Part shown: positions 10,863 through 19,741 of the stretch, one piece after another | Numbering within the stretch: the first letter of the stretch is position 1 | Layout of the letters: the number at the start of each line of letters is the position of its first letter | Assembly (NCBI GenBank): GCA_009785115.1 | Contig: WQWY01000004.1 | Coordinates: 101,241 to 165,240, forward strand | DNA length: 64,000 bases | Source: Micrococcales bacterium | Lineage (GTDB): Bacteria; Actinomycetota; Actinomycetes; Actinomycetales; Cellulomonadaceae | Direction of reading: 5' to 3' | Notes under the pieces: model-generated | Told to the model about the DNA's origin: nothing | What the model saw: only the letters and a program-made list of their open reading frames with translations | The model's database searches: none | Position numbers and translations under genes: made by a program

Positions 10863-11801
10863 TCAGGTCCGGGCGAGGTCGGCCGCTCCGACGATCCCCG
10901 CGTCGTTGCCCATCGCGGCCTGCTCCATGGGGATCATCGGCCGGAAGCCCCCGGCCGGCAGGCGGCGGTCGAACGCCTCGCGCGCGGGGCCGAGCACCAG
11001 GTCGCCGGCCGCGGACAGCCCTCCGCCGACGACGACCATGGCCGGGTCGAGGATCGCGGCCAGCGACGCGGCACCCTCACCGACCCAGCGTCCGACCCAG
11101 GTCAACAGCTCGACGGCCAGATCGTCTCCCTCCAGCGCGGCGAGGGTGACGTGCTGTCCGGTGATCTTGCTGCTCGTGCCTCCTGCCAGCTCCAGCAGCC
11201 GGACAGCCCGCTCCGGCCGGGCCTCGACGAGCGTGCGTGCGGTGCGCACCAGCGCCGACCCTGACGTGTACTGCTCCCAGCAGCCCTCTTGGCCGCAGCC
11301 GCAGCGGTGACCCTCCGGCACCACCCGGAAGTGACCGATCTCCCCCGCCGCGCCCCAGGCCCCGCGCACCAGGCGCCCGCCGGAGACGATGGCCCCACCC
11401 AGCCCGGTGCCCAGGGTCAGCGTCAGGACGTCGGGCAGCCCCATGGCGACCCCGAACCGGGACTCGGCCCACCCGGCGGCGTTGGCGTCGTTCTCCACGA
11501 CGGTGGTCACACCCAGCCGCTGCGCCATGAGCTCGCCCAGCGGGTGGTCGCGCCACGGCAGGTTGGGGCAGAAGACCACGGTGGCACGGTCAGCACCGAT
11601 GAGCCCGGGGGCGGCCAGCCCGATCGCGTCGACCTCGTGCTCGGCGAGCAGCGTCTCGCAGGCCGCCACCACGCCGTCGTCCACGCTGGCCGCGCTGGTC
11701 GGGTCGGTACGCAGCACCGTCTTGGCGAGGATCTGCCCTTCGGCCGACACCACCCCGGCGGCGATCTTCGTCCCACCGATGTCCACCCCGATGGCATGCA
11801 T
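10863..11801 (-). CDS. ROK family glucokinase
   Basis: MHAIGVDIGGTKIAAGVV; ROK zinc motif CGCGQEGCWEQYTSGSAL. Internal ATG at 11801 preferred. Confidence 0.9.
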   Translation of the reverse strand: MHAIGVDIGGTKIAAGVVSAEGQILAKTVLRTDPTSAASVDDGVVAACETLLAEHEVDAIGLAAPGLIGADRATVVFCPNLPWRDHPLGELMAQRLGVTTVVENDANAAGWAESRFGVAMGLPDVLTLTLGTGLGGAIVSGGRLVRGAWGAAGEIGHFRVVPEGHRCGCGQEGCWEQYTSGSALVRTARTLVEARPERAVRLLELAGGTSSKITGQHVTLAALEGDDLAVELLTWVGRWVGEGAASLAAILDPAMVVVGGGLSAAGDLVLGPAREAFDRRLPAGGFRPMIPMEQAAMGNDAGIVGAADLART

Positions 11802-11911
11802 CCGAGGCACCGTCCTCTCCGTCGACCTTCGTCCTGACGCTAGCGGCTCAGCGACGTCACGGCAGGTCGGGGCCGTGTGGGCGACCACGGCTGCCGTCGA
11901 CGCGATACTCC

Positions 11912-12199
11912 TTAGCGCCCCACCCGCACGTCTGGCGGCTCTGGTGGAAGCAGCGCCTCGACAGTCGTACCGAGAACTTGAGCCAGAGCGGTGAGGTTGA
12001 GAAGTGTCGGATTGGCGATGCGGCCGACACGGGACTCGCCCTTCTCCAGCTGGTGGTAGTAGCCGCGGGTCAGGCCAGCGGCGTGGGCGACCTTCTCTTG
12101 GCTGAGACCAGACTCGGTACGCAGACGGTTGAGCGTCAAGCCGAGCTGGCGCACGTAGGCAGCCCACTCGTCGGTTCGTGGACCTGTCACACGGTCCAC
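11912..12199 (-). CDS. XRE-family HTH transcriptional regulator
   Basis: LNRLRTESGLSQEKVAHAAGLTRGYYHQLEKGESRVGRIANPTLLNLTALAQVLGTTVEALL. Confidence 0.88.
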   Translation of the reverse strand: MDRVTGPRTDEWAAYVRQLGLTLNRLRTESGLSQEKVAHAAGLTRGYYHQLEKGESRVGRIANPTLLNLTALAQVLGTTVEALLPPEPPDVRVGR

Positions 12200-12222
12200 G
12201 CTCGCGACGCTGGCACTTCAGA

Positions 12223-12258
12223 ACTGTCTGCTATAGCATACCTTCTCGAGCAGACAGT
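12223..12258. promoter_or_regulatory. 10-bp inverted repeat (ACTGTCTGCT-N16-AGCAGACAGT), putative XRE operator
   Basis: Perfect arms at 12223-12232 and 12249-12258 between divergent XRE and DUF4190 genes. Confidence 0.6.
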
Positions 12259-12347
12259 CGAGCTGCTGGTCAGACGCTCTTCGGCGCGCCCACACCCAGT
12301 AGAAGCGTGCGGCGTGTGGCCAGCAGGAGCACAGGAGGAGCGCCAAC

Positions 12348-13091
12348 GTGACGGAGCGGCAGACGGAGACGATAGAACCGCAAGGATCGGCGGTAGCGGC
12401 AGCAGAGACCGGGAAGAGGGCAGCGACACAACCCCGAGACTGGGACTGGACACGGAGGGGCATCGGGCTGACCCTGACTGCGTTCCTCCTGGAACTTCTC
12501 CTCACTGGGCTTTTCGGAGGCCCAGGCACAGCCCACATTCCGTTCTCTACCTTGCTTGCCGGATCTTGGCTCGTCTTCCGCAGACGCACCGGCCTGTCGC
12601 TCCTGGCGCTCATCGTCCCTCTGCTCCTCAGCCCACTGTCCAGGGGAGGACCGATCGGCCTCGGCGCCATAGTCGCGACAGTGATCGCAGCAGCCTGGAT
12701 CGGTGCCTGGTCAGCTGGCCCCGAACACCGTCGTCAGGAACGCAAAGCCGTACGTCAGGAACGCAAGAAGGCCGAACGTCAGGAATGCAGGGCCGCACAG
12801 ACGACACAACCCCTCACCACACCCCCTGGCTCAATCCCAGGCCAGATCGGCACCATCGCCCCGACCAACGGCTTCGCCATCGCCGCCTTGGTGCTGGGCA
12901 TCATCGGCGGGTCGGTTCTGGCTATCGTCTTCGGTCACGTGGCCCGCTCCCAGAACAGGCGAACTGGCCAGGGTGGTAGCGGGATGGCTCTGGCGGGCTT
13001 GATCCTCGGCTACGCCTGGCTGGCAGCCAGCCTCGCATGGCTCGTCGCCGTGGTGGTCATCGTCGGCCAGACCTCGAGCAACTACTACTAA
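12348..13091 (+). CDS. DUF4190-domain membrane protein
   Basis: C-terminal TNGFAIAALVLGIIGGSVLAIVFGHVARSQNRRTGQGGSGMALAGLILGYAWL is the DUF4190 signature. Confidence 0.8.
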   Translation: MTERQTETIEPQGSAVAAAETGKRAATQPRDWDWTRRGIGLTLTAFLLELLLTGLFGGPGTAHIPFSTLLAGSWLVFRRRTGLSLLALIVPLLLSPLSRGGPIGLGAIVATVIAAAWIGAWSAGPEHRRQERKAVRQERKKAERQECRAAQTTQPLTTPPGSIPGQIGTIAPTNGFAIAALVLGIIGGSVLAIVFGHVARSQNRRTGQGGSGMALAGLILGYAWLAASLAWLVAVVVIVGQTSSNYY

Positions 13092-13212
13092 GAGGGCTCA
13101 GCAGCCGATGAGACGCCTTCACGTCAGGTAGACGACTGCAACCGTCTCACCGACACCGAAAGCGTCTCACCGGAGGTTCGGGCTGGGGGCACACCACGCG
13201 GCGGCGCACGGC

Positions 13213-13503
13213 ATGATGGGGCCCATGATCACCGCCATCGTGCACATCGACACCGACGCCTCGATGATCCCGGAGGTCGCCGAGAGGGTGGCTGAGCTGC
13301 CTGAGGTCTCCGAGGTGTACTCGGTCACCGGAGAGATCGACCTCATCGCGATGGTCCGGGTGCACGAGCACGAGCACCTCGCGGACGTCATCGCTGACGC
13401 GATCAGCAAGGTCGACGGGGTGCTGCGCACCCAGACCTACATCGCCTTCCGCACCTACTCCCGCCACGACCTGGACGCAGCGTTCGCCCTGGGTACCGAC
13501 TGA
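13213..13503 (+). CDS. stand-alone Lrp/AsnC ligand-binding (RAM) domain protein
   Basis: VHIDTDASMIPEVAERVAELPEVSEVYSVTGEIDLIAMVRVHEHEHLADVIADAISKVDGVLRTQTYIAFRTYS; no HTH. Confidence 0.85.
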   Translation: MMGPMITAIVHIDTDASMIPEVAERVAELPEVSEVYSVTGEIDLIAMVRVHEHEHLADVIADAISKVDGVLRTQTYIAFRTYSRHDLDAAFALGTD

Positions 13504-13568
13504 AACGGTCAGTCAGCGCCCAGCGCGCTGCACCGACGCTGCTTGCCGAGGGGTGAGACCGTAAGGCC

Positions 13569-13724
13569 ATGCCTACGCTCAGCCGTCTCGACCGCATCAA
13601 CGTCGATCCTGCGGTGTGCCACGGCAAGCCGGCGCTGCGCGAAACGCGGATCACGGTGCAGACGGTGCTGGAACTCCTGAGGTTGCTACCAAGAGCCCTT
13701 GACACAGGCATGAGTCAGAACTAA
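13569..13724 (+). pseudogene. truncated DUF433-family (antitoxin-like) gene
   Basis: MPTLSRLDRINVDPAVCHGKPALRETRITVQTVLELL matches the DUF433 N-terminus, then diverges and stops after 51 aa; its tail is the promoter of the next gene. Confidence 0.65.
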
Positions 13725-13732
13725 TATTAGTT
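13699..13732 (+). promoter_or_regulatory. consensus promoter with overlapping palindromic operator for the HigBA-like module
   Basis: TTGACA (13699-13704) - 17 nt - TAATAT (13722-13727); perfect 14-bp palindrome AACTAATATTAGTT (13719-13732) covers the -10. Confidence 0.8.
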
Positions 13733-13733
13733 T

Positions 13734-14123
13734 GTGCTTATCGACTGGACGAGAGGGTTTGACCAGCAGTTCGACCGGATGGAGGCCGACGGCTCTGCTG
13801 AGGGGCAGCGCCGGTTCGACCTGCTCCTGGCGCTGCTGGGCGTGCTGACCGACCTGGACGCCTCTCCCCAGGAGGAGTCAACGTCACTGCGACGGGTGCG
13901 CCAGTCGCGCAACCACATGGTGTGGCGAGTCGCTCACCCCTACGTGCCCGGCATCGCCGTGCGGCTGATCTGCTGGTTTCCTCCCGGCGAGGACGACACG
14001 GTGGTCCTCACGCTGTTCGCCGGGGACAAGGCAGGCATGGGAGACGTGTTCTACGACAGCGTGGGCGTTCGCGCAGACCAGACCATCGACCAGTGGCTAC
14101 GAGAGAGAAAGGCACCACGATGA
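13734..14123 (+). CDS. HigB/RelE-superfamily toxin
   Basis: FAGDKAGMGDVFYDSVGVRADQTIDQWLRERK C-terminus typical of HigB-like toxins; ATGA overlap with the antitoxin gene. Confidence 0.82.
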   Translation: MLIDWTRGFDQQFDRMEADGSAEGQRRFDLLLALLGVLTDLDASPQEESTSLRRVRQSRNHMVWRVAHPYVPGIAVRLICWFPPGEDDTVVLTLFAGDKAGMGDVFYDSVGVRADQTIDQWLRERKAPR

Positions 14124-14452
14124 ACAGCAGCGAGTTCGTGCGCGGCGACGACAAGATCACCCGCGCCCTGGAGGACCCGGCCCGCGCCTCACGGGTGCGA
14201 GCTATCCGGGACGAGATGCGCACCGCCGACGAGGCTTACGGCGCGACCCTCGCCGCGATCCGCAAGGCGGGATCGTTGACCCAAGAGCAGATCGCTGAGC
14301 GGCTGGGCGTCACGCAGGGCGCGGTGTCCCAGCTTGAGCGTAAGCCCGACATGCTGCTGTCCACCCTGCGCAACTACCTCGTCGCAGTCGGCGCCGAACG
14401 TCCCCGGCTGTTGGTGACCGTCGACGGTACGGACATCGACGTAGCACTCTGA
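14120..14452 (+). CDS. HigA-like XRE antitoxin
   Basis: LAAIRKAGSLTQEQIAERLGVTQGAVSQLERKPDMLLSTLRNYLVAVGAE; translationally coupled to the toxin. Confidence 0.85.
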   Translation: MNSSEFVRGDDKITRALEDPARASRVRAIRDEMRTADEAYGATLAAIRKAGSLTQEQIAERLGVTQGAVSQLERKPDMLLSTLRNYLVAVGAERPRLLVTVDGTDIDVAL

Positions 14453-14876
14453 CGGCCCCCCAGCAGCAAGGGCTTCGTACGAAGCCGCACCGCACGCTGT
14501 TGGTAGTGAGCACCCCCACGCGACGACAGGTGACCAAGACTGAAAGAGCCCGCCACCGGATGTCGCGACGCCGTCAGGCGGCCTCGCAGACCGTGCCGGT
14601 CCCGCTCACAGCGTGATGCCGTCTGTCGCCAACGTCGGCGGCGGCTCCTGAGTCGACGGATCCTCGCAACCAGGGTCCCCACATTCCTGGCACCACCTCA
14701 GGGGCGCTGAGTGACCGCATGTCCACCGTCCTGACCCGTAACCAACCCGACGCCGCCCAACAGAACGGGTCTCACTCACCGATCCGTCGAGTCCGCCGCC
14801 TCTGTCAGGGCTTGCGCGAGGGAAGTCAGCCGGTGTGCGAAACCTAGCAGACCGTCGATGACGGCATGATGGGACC

Positions 14877-15167
14877 ATGATTACCACTACTGTCCACATC
14901 GACACTGGCGCTGCACACATCCCCGAAGCGGCCCAGCACACCACCGAGCCGCCCGACGTCAGCGAGCCCTGCTCCGTCACCGGCGAGGTCGACCTCATCG
15001 CCTTCGCGCGGATGCATGAGCAACTGGCCGACATCATCACCGATGCGATCAGCGAGAGTGACAGCGCACTACGCAGGCAAACCCATATCGCCTTTCACAC
15101 CCGCACTCACCACGACCTGAATTCTGCCTTTATCTTAGGGCTCGACGACCGATCATCACGACTTTGA
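14877..15167 (+). CDS. diverged duplicate of Lrp/AsnC RAM-domain protein
   Basis: MITTTVHIDTGAAHIPEAAQHTTEPPDVSEPCSVTGEVDLIAFARMHEQLADIITDAISESDSALRRQTHIAFHTRTHHDLNSAFILG aligns along its length with 13213-13503; upstream DNA (cggcatgatggg) also matches. Confidence 0.7.
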   Translation: MITTTVHIDTGAAHIPEAAQHTTEPPDVSEPCSVTGEVDLIAFARMHEQLADIITDAISESDSALRRQTHIAFHTRTHHDLNSAFILGLDDRSSRL

Positions 15168-15169
15168 GA

Positions 15170-15904
15170 ATGTTTTGCCGAATCTTGGAAAAACTCCTGA
15201 GAGCCAGGAGCTCGCTCACTTCTCCGCTTAACACGATCATCATTTCTTTCATATTATTGTTCACACTTGCACACCTTATCTCACGATTTCCTGGCGCATG
15301 GACGCTGGTCTTGGGATGGGTGGCGCTTATTGGGATGGCGTCTTCGATATTCTTGACCGTTGTTGCCGGCATTGCCGTCACCGTGGCCCACCCGCCTCTG
15401 AGGCCACTGGCAGAGCATTCGATTTTCTTTAGCCGACTGATGCTTTTTGTCAAAGTGGCCTCGGCGCTGGCAGCGCTGCTGTTCACAACGCTGTTCGCGT
15501 GGGCGATGGGGAGCGATCTCGACCGTACTTCTCTCGCACCGAACGCGGTGATGGACACCGTCCAAACGTACGGGAAAATTCTCCTCTCGCTCTTGATGGC
15601 CTTCGCGATCTTCTACTGGATGACCCTTGCGGTCGATCTTCTCAGGCTGAAGAGGGCGGGGCGCGAGAGGGGGATCGAGCTGCTCCTCGCGAAGATGTCG
15701 AACAGTCGCGCTGCCGAATGGCCTGAAGAGAGTCGAGGTGTCAGACGACTTAGAGAGAAAGGAGTTCGAATCGACTTGGCCAGAATAATGGTACGCCGTC
15801 TTCTTCAAACAGTTCTGAACTCTCCGCTCTGGATCATCGCCTCTTTCTATATGATGCCACTGACCGTGGGGGTGTTTATTTTGCATCTGCGTTCAACTAA
15901 CTAG
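15170..15904 (+). CDS. predicted polytopic membrane protein, orphan
   Basis: Multiple hydrophobic stretches (TIIISFILLFTLAHLIS, LVLGWVALIGMASSIFLTVVAGIAVTV, ILLSLLMAFAIFYWMTLAV); visibly lower GC than neighbours. Confidence 0.6.
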   Translation: MFCRILEKLLRARSSLTSPLNTIIISFILLFTLAHLISRFPGAWTLVLGWVALIGMASSIFLTVVAGIAVTVAHPPLRPLAEHSIFFSRLMLFVKVASALAALLFTTLFAWAMGSDLDRTSLAPNAVMDTVQTYGKILLSLLMAFAIFYWMTLAVDLLRLKRAGRERGIELLLAKMSNSRAAEWPEESRGVRRLREKGVRIDLARIMVRRLLQTVLNSPLWIIASFYMMPLTVGVFILHLRSTN

Positions 15905-15951
15905 ACTCCCGAGAGGTCAGAAAAAGAACTCATGAGAAAGCAGGAACGATC

Positions 15952-17016
15952 TCATCGGCCTGCGGCAACCCGCCAGCGGGCGAGGACGGCTGCGGCGGCA
16001 CCAGAGTCGACGGAGCGTGCCGCCAGAGCCAGGGCGGCGGACATGCGGGTGGTGAGGGTGCCGGTGGTGGTGCCGGGGAGGGTGGCGTCCGCGACCAGGG
16101 CGGCGGCGGCGTTGAGCAAGACGGTCTCGCGGACGGGGCCGCCTCGGCCTGCCAGCACCTCGGTGACGACGGTGGCGTTCGTGGCGGCGTCGCCTCCACG
16201 CAGGTCTGCGACGGTGATCGGGGCGAGACCGAGGTCGGCGGTCCAGTCCATGAGGTGCTCGCTCACCTGGCCGTCGCGCACCTCCCAGACGCGCGACCGG
16301 CTCGTCGGTGCGAGCTCGTCGAGACCGTCCTCGCCGCGGAACACCAAGGCCGAGATGCCTCGACCGGCCAGCACCCCCGCGACCAGCGGCGCCATGCGTG
16401 GGTCAACGACACCGATGGCGGCGGACTCCGGCTGTCCTGGGTTGGTCAGGGGTCCGAGGAAGTTGAAGGCGGTGCCGATACCGAGCTCTTTGCGTGCCTC
16501 CCCGACGTAGCGCATCGACGGGTGGAACACCTGGGCGAAGCAGAAGGTGATACCCACCTCGGTGGCCAGGTCCGCGACCCGCTCGGGCGGCTGGGCGAGG
16601 TTCAGGCCGAGCGCCTCCAGGACGTCGGCGGAGCCTGAGGCTGACGAAGACGCACGGTTGCCGTGCTTGACCACGGTGAGCCCGGCCCCGGCGACGACCA
16701 GCGCGGCCATGGTCGAGATGTTCACCGTCCGGGCCATGTCGCCGCCGGTGCCGACGACGTCGACCGAGCGCGCGGGCACCGTGAACCGGCGGGAGTGGGC
16801 GAGCATCTGGTCAGCCAGCCCGGTGAGCTCGGCGACCGTCTCCCCCTTGGCCCGCAGCGCGATCAGGAACGCGGCGATCTTCGGGGTCGACACCTGGCCG
16901 CTCATGATGCGGTCCATGGCCCAGCCGGTCTGCTCGGCCGTCAGGTCGCGCCGAGCGACCAGCGCTGTGAACAGCTCGGGCCAGGTGGGCTGGGTGCCTC
17001 CCGGCCCACCGCTCAT
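15952..17016 (-). CDS. trpD: anthranilate phosphoribosyltransferase
   Basis: [83 protein letters not shown]. Confidence 0.95.
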   Translation of the reverse strand: MSGGPGGTQPTWPELFTALVARRDLTAEQTGWAMDRIMSGQVSTPKIAAFLIALRAKGETVAELTGLADQMLAHSRRFTVPARSVDVVGTGGDMARTVNISTMAALVVAGAGLTVVKHGNRASSSASGSADVLEALGLNLAQPPERVADLATEVGITFCFAQVFHPSMRYVGEARKELGIGTAFNFLGPLTNPGQPESAAIGVVDPRMAPLVAGVLAGRGISALVFRGEDGLDELAPTSRSRVWEVRDGQVSEHLMDWTADLGLAPITVADLRGGDAATNATVVTEVLAGRGGPVRETVLLNAAAALVADATLPGTTTGTLTTRMSAALALAARSVDSGAAAAVLARWRVAAGR

Positions 17017-17429
17017 CGGGCTGGGGCTCCCAGGTTGAGCAGGCGCTCCACGGCGTCGTGGATGATCATCGGGTCGACCGGCTGGGTGACCACGTGCTCA
17101 GCGTTGGACCACGAGGCGAGCCAGGCGTCGGCCGCGCGGGCGATGATGACGATCACCGGCGGGCAGTCGTCGATCTCGTCCTTGAGCTGACGGGCCAGGC
17201 CCATGCCACCGACCTTGTCGGCCTCGGCGTCGAGGACGAACAGGTCGACGTCTCCGCCTCGGGCCTGCGCGATCACCGCGTCGGCGGTGGCGACCTCGAG
17301 CCAGCGGATCTCCGGGGAGCTCGCGTCGAGCCTCGGCCCGACACCCAGCCGGACCTCCTCACGGATGTCCACGTCGTCGGAGTAGAGCACGATCCGGGGG
17401 CCGGCCCCCTTGCCTGCGGTGTCGGTCAT
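17013..17429 (-). CDS. degenerate response-regulator receiver-like protein
   Basis: [17 protein letters not shown]...[25 protein letters not shown]...[16 protein letters not shown]...VTQPVDP; 4-nt overlap with trpD. Confidence 0.6.
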   Translation of the reverse strand: MTDTAGKGAGPRIVLYSDDVDIREEVRLGVGPRLDASSPEIRWLEVATADAVIAQARGGDVDLFVLDAEADKVGGMGLARQLKDEIDDCPPVIVIIARAADAWLASWSNAEHVVTQPVDPMIIHDAVERLLNLGAPAR

Positions 17430-17752
17430 GGTGGGTCCTTATGCGCTAGCGCTGGTGCGTGTGCACGCCATCTTGGCACGTGGCCGGTCAAGACGGCGTA
17501 CCGTCCACCGGCCGAGTCGAAGGACGGGGACCAGCCAGACGCGGCGCGCACGCGCCCCAGACGTCCCCGACACGTTTAGGTCGAAGGTCCTGGATCGGGT
17601 CGTTTGGGGCCATACTTGCGGTGATGTCCCGCCGCCCTCACACGTTCGGCCGGGTGCGCCACGTCGACGGCGCGCCGAACCGAGACGTGAGCGCGAGAGT
17701 GGGACGAGGCCGTGGCGGAGCGCCACGGTGGACGAGCGAGAGGTGACGACGC

Positions 17753-18379
17753 ATGGCCGACTACACGCTGCCCGACCTGCCCTACGACTACGCGGCCCTG
17801 GAGCCGCACATCTCCGGCCGGATCATGGAGCTGCACCACGACAAGCACCACGCCGCCTACGTGGCCGGGGCCAACGCCGCGCTGGCGAAGCTCGCGGAGG
17901 CCCGCGACGCCGACGACTTCGCCGCCGTGAACCTCCAGGAGAAGAACCTCGCGTTCAACCTCGGCGGCCACGTCAACCACTCGGTGTTCTGGGAGAACCT
18001 CTCCCCCGACGGCGGCGGCGAGCCCACGGGCGAGCTCGCCGCGGCGATCGACGAGTTCTTCGGATCGCATCAGAAGTTCCGCAAGCACTTCGCCGCCAAC
18101 GCTGTCGGTATCCAGGGCTCGGGCTGGTCCGTCCTGGCCTGGGACTCGGTGGGGGCGCGGCTGGCCGTGTTCCAGCTGTACGACCAGCAAGCGAACTTCC
18201 CCGTGGGCATCGTGCCGATCGTCATGCTCGACATGTGGGAGCACGCCTTCTACCTCGACTACGTCAACGTCAAGGCCGACTACGTCAACGCGTGGTGGAA
18301 CATCGTGAGCTGGGCCGACGCCTCTGAGCGCTTCGCCAGGGCCCGCAGCACCACCTCGGGCCTCATCGTCCCCGCCTGA
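17753..18379 (+). CDS. sodA: superoxide dismutase (Fe/Mn family)
   Basis: [54 protein letters not shown]. Confidence 0.95.
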   Translation: MADYTLPDLPYDYAALEPHISGRIMELHHDKHHAAYVAGANAALAKLAEARDADDFAAVNLQEKNLAFNLGGHVNHSVFWENLSPDGGGEPTGELAAAIDEFFGSHQKFRKHFAANAVGIQGSGWSVLAWDSVGARLAVFQLYDQQANFPVGIVPIVMLDMWEHAFYLDYVNVKADYVNAWWNIVSWADASERFARARSTTSGLIVPA

Positions 18380-18395
18380 CCGCACACGCGGACGC

Positions 18396-18436
18396 ACGAA
18401 GGCCGCGGCACCCAGGGCGGGTACCGCGGCCTTCGT
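18396..18436. terminator. bidirectional hairpin terminator between convergent sodA and erpA
   Basis: 13-bp perfect arms ACGAAGGCCGCGG / CCGCGGCCTTCGT. Confidence 0.85.
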
Positions 18437-18455
18437 CGTCCCTGCCGACGTCGGC

Positions 18456-18806
18456 TCAGGAGAAGGAGTCTCCGCAGGCGCAGGAGGAACCGGCGTTGGG
18501 GTTGTCGATCGTGAAGCCCTGCTTCTCGATGGTGTCGGCGAAGTCGACCGTCGCACCGTCCAGGTACGGCACCGACATCTTGTCCACGACCACCTCGACC
18601 CCGTCGTAGTCACGCACGGCGTCGCCGTCGAGCAGGCGCTCGTCGAAGTAGAGCTGGTAGATCAGCCCGGAGCAGCCACCCGGCTGCACGGCCACACGCA
18701 GCCTCAGGTCGTCGCGCCCCTCCTGCTCCAGCAGGCTGCGGACCTTCGTCGCAGCGACGTCGGTCAGCAGCACGCCGTGCGTCGCGTCCTGGGTGGTCTC
18801 GCTCAT
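18456..18806 (-). CDS. erpA: iron-sulfur cluster insertion protein (A-type carrier, ErpA/HesB)
   Basis: LRVAVQPGGCSGLIYQLYFD...NPNAGSSCACGDSF. Confidence 0.93.
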   Translation of the reverse strand: MSETTQDATHGVLLTDVAATKVRSLLEQEGRDDLRLRVAVQPGGCSGLIYQLYFDERLLDGDAVRDYDGVEVVVDKMSVPYLDGATVDFADTIEKQGFTIDNPNAGSSCACGDSFS

Positions 18807-18986
18807 CGATTGCTCCTCGAAAGACTCAAGAACGGTTCGACAGGCCTAGCACCGCGCCTGTCGGTCGTCTCCAGGGTAACCGGTGCTCGGAAGCGGTCGC
18901 GGCTGGCACCCGGAGGAGATCGTGCCGCACCGGCGCCTCCCCTCGGGCCGAGATGCGCCGATGCCGGTCGGTCCGATACTGGTCAG

Positions 18987-19583
18987 ATGGCGACGGCACG
19001 AGTGCTGCGGATCGGCATCCTCTGCTTCGACGACGTCGACGAGCTCGACCTCGTCGGCACGCACGAGGTGCTGACGACCTGGGCCGAGCGCTCCCCCCTG
19101 CGCCCCGAGGTGATCACCTTCTCCGCCGACGGGGCCGGGGTGCGGTGCGCGCACGGGCTGCGCCTGCTGCCCGACACCTCGGCCGACGACGTCGGGGTTC
19201 TGCACGTGCTGATCTGGCCTGGCGGGCCCGGCACCCGTGCGCTGGCCACCGACCCGCTGCACCTGGCATGGGCGCGCACGATGCGTGAACGCACCCCGTT
19301 GCTGGCCGCCGTCTCCACCGGGGTTCTGGCCCTGGCCGCGGCGGGGCTGCTCGCCGGACGGCCCGCGACGACCCGCCGCGACGCCTTCGACGAGCTCGTC
19401 GGCTACGACCCCACCGTGCTGGCCGACACCGAGGCACGGTTCGTCGACGACGGCGACACCGTCACCTCGGGCGCCGGCTCCGCGGGCATGGACATGGCGC
19501 TGCACCTGGTCTCGCGCCTGGAGAACCTGGAGGCCGCCACCCAGGTGCGGTTCCGCCTCCAGCACGACCCTGTCCCCACCTGA
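18987..19583 (+). CDS. DJ-1/PfpI family protein
   Basis: RIGILCFDDVDELDLVGTHEVL...LIWPGGPGTRAL...AAVSTGVLALAAAGLLAGRPATTR...SAGMDMALHLVSRL. Confidence 0.85.
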   Translation: MATARVLRIGILCFDDVDELDLVGTHEVLTTWAERSPLRPEVITFSADGAGVRCAHGLRLLPDTSADDVGVLHVLIWPGGPGTRALATDPLHLAWARTMRERTPLLAAVSTGVLALAAAGLLAGRPATTRRDAFDELVGYDPTVLADTEARFVDDGDTVTSGAGSAGMDMALHLVSRLENLEAATQVRFRLQHDPVPT

Positions 19584-19741
19584 AGCGTCCTGGGCCGTCG
19601 CTGAGGTGCCTCCCGGCGGGGAGCGTCTCGACAGCACAGAGAGCGTCTCGCCGGCACACCGCCGTCGACAGCCTCCGAGGCTCTCGAGGCCGCCGCACGG
19701 CATGGCGACACGAGCGGGGTCCGCTCGACTACCCTGGCCGG

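Noticed and set aside
17570-17595. DtxR-like site upstream of sodA (tttaggtcgaaggtcctgga)
   Set aside because: Only the left half-site resembles the consensus; too weak to call.
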